A stretch of DNA of 64,000 nucleotides from Niastella sp. (GTDB taxonomy: Bacteria; Bacteroidota; Bacteroidia; Chitinophagales; Chitinophagaceae): assembly GCA_016710595.1 (NCBI GenBank), contig JADJVM010000005.1, positions 186,001 to 250,000 on the forward strand, read 5' to 3'. How positions within the stretch are numbered: the stretch's first letter is position 1; every line of letters begins with the position of its first letter. This document shows, in pieces, positions 8,861 through 15,653 of the stretch. Under the pieces are notes generated by a model that was not told where the DNA came from, made no database searches, and saw only the letters and a list, made by a program, of their open reading frames with translations. A program made the position numbers and the translations under genes.

Positions 8861-9530
8861 TTAGAGAATTGCTGATAATGAAGCATCTGCAAACCCAAGG
8901 TCGTCAGGTTTCAATTCAAATTTAGCGATTGATTTTTTGATTTTGATAACCATCCTTAATTTTCTTTTTTGATCGAGGAACAGATATTCCATTGGCGGAT
9001 TATATTGTATTCCTTTAGTAATCATGTTCCATAAAATCACGGCAAGCTTTCTTGCAGTAGCGCTCACTGCAGTTGCTCTTCCTTTTCTGTACGCCACTCT
9101 TCTAAAAAAATCTGAAAGCTGCGTGTCTTTTAAATTTCCTATTGCATTGGCAGCATTACGCAAAGCAATTTTTAAGCGGTTGCTTCCTTTGGGTATTTTA
9201 TTGCTCAATACTTTTCCACCACTTATTTTATTATTGGGTGCCAGCCTTAACCAGCTTGCAAATTGTTTTGCTGTTTCAAATTTTTTAAACCCTTCTAGGC
9301 CTACCTCACGCATAATGGTTAAAACAGTGGCATGGCTGAGTCCTTCTATTTTCATTAAATCTACACCTCCAAAATACGGATAGGATGCCTGGTTTAAATC
9401 AATTTCCTTCAATGCATTTTTATTTATCCGCTTGTGTACTTTATCATCGGTAAGAAGTTTTTTTTTACAGTATCAGTATTGATTTTCCCTTTTAGAAAGC
9501 TATTGATCTATTTATCACAATCATCCGGCA
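8861..9530 (-). pseudogene. IS110-family transposase, 3' fragment
   Basis: The open part (9412 to 8861, 183 codons) is the C-terminal Transposase_20 domain: IEGLSHATVLTIMREVGL, then FASWLRLAPNNKISGGK, PKGSNRLKIALRNAA and YRKGRATAVSATARKL. Upstream codons still match the central region (CDK-INSFLKGKIN) but contain a TAG at 9508-9510 and a frame change at a nine-A run (9458-9466). The N-terminal RuvC-like DEDD catalytic half is absent. Homology stops right beside the thiolase terminator at 9532. It cannot encode an active transposase. Confidence 0.85.
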
Positions 9531-9531
9531 T

Positions 9532-9557
9532 AAAAAAAGCGCTTTGTATAAAGCGCT
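9532..9557 (-). terminator. Rho-independent terminator of the thiolase gene
   Basis: Perfect 8-bp stem AGCGCTTT/AAAGCGCT (9538-9557) with a 4-nt loop, followed on the minus strand by a run of seven T. It lies 21 bp after the thiolase stop. Confidence 0.85.
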
Positions 9558-9578
9558 ATGTTCAAAGTAAAAAAATCG

Positions 9579-10757
9579 TTACCCGATATTTTCAATAATA
9601 CCTGCAATGCCCTGGCCGCCACCCACACAGGCCGTTACAATACCATATTTTTTTTGCAGGCGTTTCATGTCATTTATAATTTGAATGGTGAGTTTACAAC
9701 CCGTACAGCCTAAGGGATGGCCCAATGCAATGGCGCCACCATTTATATTTACAATGTCGGGGTTCAGTCCCAATTTCCGTATTACGGCCAATGACTGAGA
9801 AGCAAATGCTTCATTTAATTCTATCAGGTCTATATCCTGTAAACTCATACCGGCTTGTTTCAGCACCTTTGGAACTGCCGCCACAGGGCCAATGCCCATG
9901 ATGCGTGGATGTACCCCTGCACTGGCACAATTTACCAAACGGGCAATCGGTTTTAAACCCAGTTCGTTTACCATCTTTTCACTCATCACAATTACAAAAG
10001 CTGCGCCATCGCTGGTTTGCGAGCTGTTACCCGCCGTTACTACACCACCGGCAGCAAAGGCAGGCTTTAACTTCGCCAATCCTTCTACCGTTGTATCCCT
10101 GCGCAGGCCCTCATCCGTATCTACCACATAGCTGCGTGTCTTTCTTTTTTGGTTTTCATCCACATATATTTCATTTACCGTAATCGGTAATATGCCACTT
10201 TTAAAATAACCATTGTCAATTGCTGCCGCTGCTTTTTTATGGCTATTAAAACTAAATTCATCCTGGTCCTGCCGGCTCACTTTGTATTCTTTTGCTACCG
10301 CTTCGGCGGTAAGGCCCATGCTTAAATAATAATCCGGGTCATCTTTTGCAATTTCATAAGAAGGCACCGTTTTCCAACCGGCAGTTGGTACCAGGCTCAT
10401 ACTTTCTGTACCACCCGCAATAATACATTCTGCCATGCCCGTTCTTATTTTTGCGGTGGCCATTGCAATACTTTCCAGCCCGCTGGCACAATACCGGTTT
10501 ATGGTGATACCTGCTACATCAATGCCCACGGCTTTGGCTGCAATCATGCGGCCTACCTGCAACCCTTGCTCTGCCTCGGGTACAGCATTGCCCACAATTA
10601 CATCATCTACCCTGTTAGCATCTAATTGCGGTACACTGGCCAGTAAGCCCTGTATCACTTCTATCGCCAGGTTATCGGGCCGGGTAAACCTAAAAAATCC
10701 TTTTTTACTTTTTCCTACTGCCGTTCTAAATCCGGCAACTATATATGCTTCCTGCAT
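9579..10757 (-). CDS. Thiolase, acetyl-CoA C-acyltransferase (FadA-like)
   Basis: 392 residues from ATG at 10757 (MQEAYIVAGFRTAVGKS). An upstream ATG at 10811 adds an atypical Lys-rich 18-residue leader and is disfavoured. Active-site motifs are complete: the nucleophilic Cys in NRYCASGLES, His in GGAIALGHPLGCTG, and the second Cys in TACVGGGQGIAG. Thiolases cleave 3-ketoacyl-CoA or condense acetyl-CoA; the sequence is nearer to the FadA degradative type, so a role in fatty-acid beta-oxidation is inferred. No FadB-type partner gene is adjacent. Transcription ends at the strong hairpin at 9532-9557. The intergenic region with pyrD is divergent. Confidence 0.92.
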   Translation of the reverse strand: MQEAYIVAGFRTAVGKSKKGFFRFTRPDNLAIEVIQGLLASVPQLDANRVDDVIVGNAVPEAEQGLQVGRMIAAKAVGIDVAGITINRYCASGLESIAMATAKIRTGMAECIIAGGTESMSLVPTAGWKTVPSYEIAKDDPDYYLSMGLTAEAVAKEYKVSRQDQDEFSFNSHKKAAAAIDNGYFKSGILPITVNEIYVDENQKRKTRSYVVDTDEGLRRDTTVEGLAKLKPAFAAGGVVTAGNSSQTSDGAAFVIVMSEKMVNELGLKPIARLVNCASAGVHPRIMGIGPVAAVPKVLKQAGMSLQDIDLIELNEAFASQSLAVIRKLGLNPDIVNINGGAIALGHPLGCTGCKLTIQIINDMKRLQKKYGIVTACVGGGQGIAGIIENIG

Positions 10758-10902
10758 CTTATCTTTTTTTATTTTTTTTAATGTGCTACCAGCTTTTTTA
10801 ACTTTTCTCATCAGCAGTCCGGGCTATCCGTTACAATCTTTTTATTCGTTCCTCATAAAAAGGATTTCCACTTCTATCCCGCAGCTTTTCTGCCGCCATT
10901 CC

Positions 10903-10916
10903 TTATCGGCCGATAA
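10903..10916. promoter_or_regulatory. Perfect 14-bp palindrome, possible operator
   Basis: TTATCGGCCGATAA is a perfect dyad in the divergent thiolase/pyrD intergenic region, 146 bp upstream of the thiolase ATG and 96 bp upstream of pyrD. The size suits a dimeric repressor such as a TetR-type regulator; no regulator gene is nearby. Confidence 0.3.
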
Positions 10917-10997
10917 AAAATCCATTTAGTTGTTTATGCAACTTTATAGATCAAAGTTATAATTTCCCCTTCAAAGCAAAAAACTAAAATCCTACAT

Positions 10998-11005
10998 TAC
11001 TTTTG
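10998..11005 (+). promoter_or_regulatory. -7 promoter box of pyrD
   Basis: TACTTTTG matches TAnnTTTG and ends only 7 nt before the ATG at 11013, implying a leader of a few bases or none. Confidence 0.45.
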
Positions 11006-11012
11006 CGGCTAT

Positions 11013-12062
11013 ATGTATCCACTTTTACGTTCCATATTATTTTTACAAGACCCTGAAAAAGTTCATTATTTTTCAATGCGCCTGCTCAAAAGCCTTTGCA
11101 ACATTGGTTTTATAAGGAAATTAATCACAACCATTTATACCCCAAAAAACATCCCGGTAACCGTCTTTGGGCTTCCCTTTAAAAATATAGTAGGACTGGC
11201 TGCCGGGTTCGATAAAAATGCATTGTACCTCCGTGAACTTGAAACCCTGGGATTTAGCCATATAGAAATTGGCACGGTTACCCCCATTGCCCAGGCCGGA
11301 AATGATAAACCCCGGCTCTTCCGGTTGCCGAATGACAGGGCTTTAATAAATAGGATGGGTTTTAATAACGACGGTGCAGAAGTGATAGCGCTTCGGTTAA
11401 AGTTTTGGAAATCTAAAAACTCAAAACTCATCATCGGTGGAAATATTGGTAAGAATAAACTTACCCCCAATGAAGATGCATGGATGGATTATGAAAAATG
11501 CTTTTTAGCGCTTCATCCTTTTGTAGATTATTTTGTAGTGAATGTGAGCAGCCCCAATACACCGGGATTAAGGGCCTTACAGGAAAAAAATTCACTCCTG
11601 CAAATATTTACAGTTTTACAAAATCATAATTCAAAATTAGAATCACCCAAACCTTTATTACTTAAAATTGCCCCCGACTTAAGTTTAGAACAATTAGATG
11701 ATGTAATAACACTCGCATTAGAAATTAAACTCGACGGATTGGTTGCCTGCAACACCACGTTAGATAGAACGGCATTAACGGGTAAATCAAAAGAGATAAG
11801 CGATATAAGCGGCATGGGCGGGCTCAGCGGTTATCCTGTAAAAGATAAAAGCACTGAAATAATCAGTTATATTTTTAAAAAAACAAATGGTATCATCCCG
11901 ATCATTGGTAGTGGTGGCATTTTTACAGCAAAGGATGCAAAAGAAAAATTAGATGCGGGCGCCACCCTGCTTCAAGTGTGGACCGGTTTTGTTTATGAAG
12001 GGCCCGGTATTGTAAAAAAAATCTGTAGCTCTCTTTACCGTGGCGCCAGTGGCCGCTGGTAA
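11013..12062 (+). CDS. pyrD: Quinone-dependent dihydroorotate dehydrogenase (class 2)
   Basis: 349 residues, class 2 length. It oxidises dihydroorotate to orotate using FMN and passes electrons to membrane quinone in pyrimidine synthesis. The N-terminal helical extension (about 1-40) that docks on the membrane is present, followed by GLAAGFDKNA (61-70), the catalytic Ser region NVSSPNTPGLR (177-187), and the FMN-binding VACNTT and IIGSGGI segments near the C-terminus. It is monocistronic, with a terC promoter directly after it. Confidence 0.96.
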   Translation: MYPLLRSILFLQDPEKVHYFSMRLLKSLCNIGFIRKLITTIYTPKNIPVTVFGLPFKNIVGLAAGFDKNALYLRELETLGFSHIEIGTVTPIAQAGNDKPRLFRLPNDRALINRMGFNNDGAEVIALRLKFWKSKNSKLIIGGNIGKNKLTPNEDAWMDYEKCFLALHPFVDYFVVNVSSPNTPGLRALQEKNSLLQIFTVLQNHNSKLESPKPLLLKIAPDLSLEQLDDVITLALEIKLDGLVACNTTLDRTALTGKSKEISDISGMGGLSGYPVKDKSTEIISYIFKKTNGIIPIIGSGGIFTAKDAKEKLDAGATLLQVWTGFVYEGPGIVKKICSSLYRGASGRW

Positions 12063-12068
12063 TAAAAT

Positions 12069-12100
12069 TTTGAGCGCTTTATATTTCCCCCCTACTTTTG
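12069..12100 (+). promoter_or_regulatory. Full Bacteroidota promoter of the TerC-family gene
   Basis: TTTG (12069-12072), a 20-bp spacer, then TACTTTTG (12093-12100). Both boxes and the spacing fit the consensus. The ATG at 12105 is four bases downstream of the -7 box, so the mRNA is probably leaderless. Confidence 0.7.
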
Positions 12101-12104
12101 CGGC

Positions 12105-12911
12105 ATGGAACATCTCTTAACTTCAGAAAGTATCATTAGCTTTTTAGTACTGGTAGTTTTAGAAATTGTATTGGGCATTGATAATGTAATATTCGTAAGC
12201 ATTATCATGAACCGGTTAAAGGAAATTAAAGATCAAAAAAAAGCAAGGATTATTTGGATGATTACGGGCATTATCTCACGTGTGCTTTTATTGATGGCAC
12301 TTAGCTGGTTATTATCACAAAAAGGAAAACCGGTAATTACCCTCTTTGAAAAAGGTTTTGACCTGGCCGCCCTGGTAATGTTACTCGGCGGCTTATTCCT
12401 GATTTATAAATCTGTAAAAGAAATTCATGCCAAGTTGGAAGGCGAAGACCCCAACGAAATGCAAACAAAAAAACCGGGCTTAAGCCTTATGCAGGCTGTA
12501 TTCCAGATCATGCTCATAGATGCGGTATTTTCTTTTGATAGCATTATCACTGCCGGTGGTACAGCCAAGCATTTAGAAATAATGGTTGCAGCGGTTGTAA
12601 TTGCCATGATCATCATGTTTATGTTTAGCCCGGCCATTTCATCATTTATACACAAACATCCTACCCTCAAAATGCTGGCGCTTTCTTTTTTAGTAATGAT
12701 TGGCCTTAGCTTAGTAATGGAAGGATGGAATGCAGATAAAGCGCATGAACTCCACATGAAAAATTATATTTATTTTGGAATGGCTTTTTCATTTATTGTA
12801 GAGCTGCTGAATATGACCATGATAAACAGGGCGAAAAAGAGGCACCTCGTAAAGTTAAATGAACCTGACCTGCCCGGCAAAGAAAACAATGATGATGATG
12901 CAGCACATTAA
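12105..12911 (+). CDS. TerC-family integral membrane protein
   Basis: 268 residues with about seven membrane helices. Family motifs are LEIVLGIDNVIF (19-30) and LIDAVFSFDSIITAG, each with a conserved Asp in a membrane helix. A charged loop (about 105-125) and a His/Asp-rich C-terminal tail are cytoplasmic. TerC/Alx-type proteins are linked to manganese export and to metal loading of exported proteins; older literature ties them to tellurite resistance. The substrate here is inferred. The last four bases overlap the end of the convergent rsmE gene. Confidence 0.9.
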   Translation: MEHLLTSESIISFLVLVVLEIVLGIDNVIFVSIIMNRLKEIKDQKKARIIWMITGIISRVLLLMALSWLLSQKGKPVITLFEKGFDLAALVMLLGGLFLIYKSVKEIHAKLEGEDPNEMQTKKPGLSLMQAVFQIMLIDAVFSFDSIITAGGTAKHLEIMVAAVVIAMIIMFMFSPAISSFIHKHPTLKMLALSFLVMIGLSLVMEGWNADKAHELHMKNYIYFGMAFSFIVELLNMTMINRAKKRHLVKLNEPDLPGKENNDDDAAH

Positions 12912-13612
12912 GCCTGCTGCAATAAAGTAACCGCTACAATCGCTGCCGTTTCTGTACGTAAGCGGGTATTGCCCAGCGCTACCGGCTTAAAATTTTGCTG
13001 TAACGCTTCTTCAATTTCCCTGTTTGTAAAATCGCCTTCGGGACCCACCAGGATCAAACTTTCGTTTTTTGACGGAAGGGTGCTTAATGCCGTTTTTGCA
13101 TGATCGGGTTCACAATGCGCAATTAATTTTTGTGAGGAAGTTGCCGTTTTTAAATAATCTAAAAATTTTATGGGCGTGGTGAGTACCGGCAACCATGCTT
13201 GTTGTGATTGCAACATGGCGCTGATGAGGATGCTTTGCAACCGTTCTGTTTTTACCTGTACTTTTTCGGTTCGTTCACAAAGCAGCGGAACTATCTGAGC
13301 AACCCCAATTTCTGTTGCTTTTTCTATAAACCACTCAAAGCGGCTATTGTTTTTTAAAGGTGAAATACCAATGCAAATTTTTTTTTGGGGGGGGTCCACT
13401 TTCTTTGTTTCTAAAACAGAAACGATACATTTTTTTTTATGATCATCAATAATCTTGCAGGTAAATATATGGCCTTGCCCATCTGTTACATGCATGAGTT
13501 CGCCTATTTTCATTCTCAATACCTGGATGATGTGCTTACTGTTATTTTCATCGAGGGTTAGTTGGGTAATATCAGCATTTGCAGCACGTATATAAAAATA
13601 AGGAAGCGCCAT
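12908..13612 (-). CDS. rsmE: 16S rRNA (uracil(1498)-N(3))-methyltransferase
   Basis: 234 residues from ATG at 13612 (MALPYFYIRAAN); a TTG two codons upstream is less likely. It methylates U1498 of 16S rRNA using SAM, as a SPOUT-fold enzyme. An N-terminal PUA-like part (VLRMKIGELMHVTDG) is followed by the knotted SAM-binding region with LVGPEGDFTNREIEEA and ALGNTRLRTETAAI. The family is normally about 230-250 residues. It lies downstream of dnaB, with a hairpin terminator between, and converges on the TerC gene with a 4-bp overlap. Confidence 0.95.
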   Translation of the reverse strand: MALPYFYIRAANADITQLTLDENNSKHIIQVLRMKIGELMHVTDGQGHIFTCKIIDDHKKKCIVSVLETKKVDPPQKKICIGISPLKNNSRFEWFIEKATEIGVAQIVPLLCERTEKVQVKTERLQSILISAMLQSQQAWLPVLTTPIKFLDYLKTATSSQKLIAHCEPDHAKTALSTLPSKNESLILVGPEGDFTNREIEEALQQNFKPVALGNTRLRTETAAIVAVTLLQQA

Positions 13613-13619
13613 ATACAAT

Positions 13620-13648
13620 TATAAAAAATGAGAACTTGTCCTCATTTT
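13620..13648 (-). terminator. Hairpin terminator after dnaB
   Basis: Stem AAAATGAG/CTCATTTT (13625-13648) with an 8-nt loop and extra T residues on the minus strand. It lies between the dnaB stop and the rsmE start, so it may limit read-through into rsmE. Confidence 0.6.
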
Positions 13649-13658
13649 ACAAAGAAAA

Positions 13659-15215
13659 TTAAATAAAATCATCGTCATATTTCCCATCATTCATACTACT
13701 ACCTTTTTGTATGTAAACCGCTCCACCACTGCCTCCGGAAGTGTTAATGGGCTTCCAGTTTCCTTCGCCGGCGTAAGGGCCTGAGCCACCCGGCCCTTCA
13801 GGTTCATCATCTACAAATTTTTGAATATGCAACAATGCCCTCATTTTAATATTTTCCAAACTACCATTACGGTGTTTTGCAATTTTTACATACACATCAC
13901 CCTTGGTGGTTTCTCCCATTTCATTCTGTGTAATATCATAGTAATCGGGGCGGTACAGGAACATTACCATATCTGCATCTTGCTCAATAGCGCCTGATTC
14001 CCTAAGGTCACTCAACTGGGGAACTTTATTTCCTTCTTTTCTTTTTTCTACTTCACGGCTAAGCTGGCTAAGTGCGATGATGGGAACCTGCAATTCTTTG
14101 GCAAGGCTTTTTAAATCCCTGGAAATTTTACTGATTTCCTGTTCCCGGTTACTGTTCCTGTCACCACTGCCACTCATTAATTGTAAATAATCTATTACGA
14201 TCAAACCTACATTATGTTTATTTTTTAACCGGCGGCATTTTGCCCGTAATTCAAAAATGTTCAATGCTGCGGTATCATCTATAAAGATGGGCGCTTTACT
14301 TAGCCTATTGATCCCTTTCCTGTTTAGTTGCTGCATTTCATGTTCTTCCAGCTTACCCCTGCTAATTTTTTCGAGCATGATCTCACTTTCGGCGCTCAGT
14401 ATCCTTTGCACAAGCTGGCTGCTGCTCATTTCTAAACTAAAGAAACCTACAGCGGTGGGTTTAGTTGGATGTAATGCTGCATTGCGTGCCAGGTTTAAGG
14501 CAAATGCTGTTTTACCCACCGATGGGCGGGCAGCCAGTATAATTAAATCGGTTGACTGCCATCCGTACGTTACCCTGTCAAGTGAAGCAAAGCCGGTGGG
14601 TACACCTGTTATGTCATCTTGCCGGTTACGCATATCTTCAATACGCTGTATGGTTTTTACCAAGACGGTATCTATATCATCAAAATTTTTACGAAGGTGA
14701 TTGTTGGTAATTTCAAAGAGTTTACTTTCTGCTTCATCCAGCATATCAAAAACGTCAATACTATCTTCGTAAGCATCGCCAATTATTTCTCCGCTGATGC
14801 GTATCAATTCCCTTTGTATAAATTTTTGCAACACAATACGGGAGTGTGCATCAATGTTTGCAGAGGATACTACAGAATTGGTAAGCCGGGTAATATAAAA
14901 GGGGCCACCCACGATGTCTAATTCTTCCCTGAATTTTAATTCTTCTACTACGGTAAGCAGGTCAATGGGCATACTCTTTATGGCCAAACCCTGCATGGCT
15001 TTAAAAATGCGTTGGTTTGCATCTACATAAAAACATTCGGGTTTTAAAATTTCTACAACGGTATCAAAAGCGCTTTTTTCCAGCATGATGGCGCCCAGGA
15101 TGGCTTCTTCTAATTCTTTAGCCTGCGGGGGTATTTTTCCAAATACCATCGTACCCAGGTCCACAGAAGTTTTGCGTCTCGATTTACGATCTTTATTGAG
15201 GTTGGTAAATTCCAT
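13659..15215 (-). CDS. dnaB: Replicative DNA helicase
   Basis: 518 residues. DnaB is the hexameric 5'-3' helicase that unwinds DNA at the replication fork. The N-terminal primase-binding domain (about 30-150, PQAKELEEAILGAIM) and the RecA-like motor are both present. Walker A is RPSVGKTAFAL with Lys235, and the Walker B region is VIVIDYLQLM. QLSRE and DLRESGAIEQDADMVMF are DnaB signatures. A Gly/Ser-rich tail closes the protein. No intein interrupts the motor. The 438 bp upstream separate it from divergent pheT and carry possible origin features. Confidence 0.97.
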   Translation of the reverse strand: MEFTNLNKDRKSRRKTSVDLGTMVFGKIPPQAKELEEAILGAIMLEKSAFDTVVEILKPECFYVDANQRIFKAMQGLAIKSMPIDLLTVVEELKFREELDIVGGPFYITRLTNSVVSSANIDAHSRIVLQKFIQRELIRISGEIIGDAYEDSIDVFDMLDEAESKLFEITNNHLRKNFDDIDTVLVKTIQRIEDMRNRQDDITGVPTGFASLDRVTYGWQSTDLIILAARPSVGKTAFALNLARNAALHPTKPTAVGFFSLEMSSSQLVQRILSAESEIMLEKISRGKLEEHEMQQLNRKGINRLSKAPIFIDDTAALNIFELRAKCRRLKNKHNVGLIVIDYLQLMSGSGDRNSNREQEISKISRDLKSLAKELQVPIIALSQLSREVEKRKEGNKVPQLSDLRESGAIEQDADMVMFLYRPDYYDITQNEMGETTKGDVYVKIAKHRNGSLENIKMRALLHIQKFVDDEPEGPGGSGPYAGEGNWKPINTSGGSGGAVYIQKGSSMNDGKYDDDFI

Positions 15216-15349
15216 TTATGTGCTCTTAAAATCTTCAAAAAAATATTGTTGCCCCGGCAAAATCAAAGCCCATAAGGGTTTTAAAAAAACAAGACCTTCA
15301 TGCTACCGGTTTAGGGATAGCTAAGGTAGCCCTTGCCATCAACATTAAA

Positions 15350-15600
15350 AACGATTTAAGGTTTATTCACGGGTTACATTAAGTTTTCCACAGGCTATTC
15401 CACATCAAAATTAGCTTATTGACAGCTTATCCACTCATCAATTCACATATTCTTTTCAATATTCTTTGAGATTCACTTATTTTATTAACAAATAAATTTC
15501 CAAAAATTTCTTTTTTTACACTTCAATTCTCATAAAATTCGTTTTGAAAATATGCTTGTTTTTTATAGTGTCATTTTATTGAAAAAGGCCATTAAAATCA
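15350..15600. other. Candidate replication origin: DnaA-box-like cluster and AT-rich tract
   Basis: Five same-strand sequences close to TTATNCACA sit within about 90 bp: TTATTCACG (15363), TTTTCCACA (15384), TATTCCACA (15396), TTATCCACT (15427) and CAATTCACA (about 15439). Each has one or two mismatches. They are followed by about 150 bp of very AT-rich DNA (from about 15470) of the type that melts first in origins. The location between dnaB and pheT, without a gene, is unusual for this compact region. No dnaA gene is in the window, so this stays a candidate. Confidence 0.4.
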
Positions 15601-15624
15601 TCAAAATCCTTATGTGATAAAAAC

Positions 15625-15632
15625 TATCTTTG
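15625..15632 (+). promoter_or_regulatory. -7 promoter box of the pheT operon
   Basis: TATCTTTG fits TAnnTTTG and ends 21 nt before the pheT ATG. No -33 box is clear. Confidence 0.45.
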
Positions 15633-15653
15633 CAGCTTATCTCAAATTAAAAG

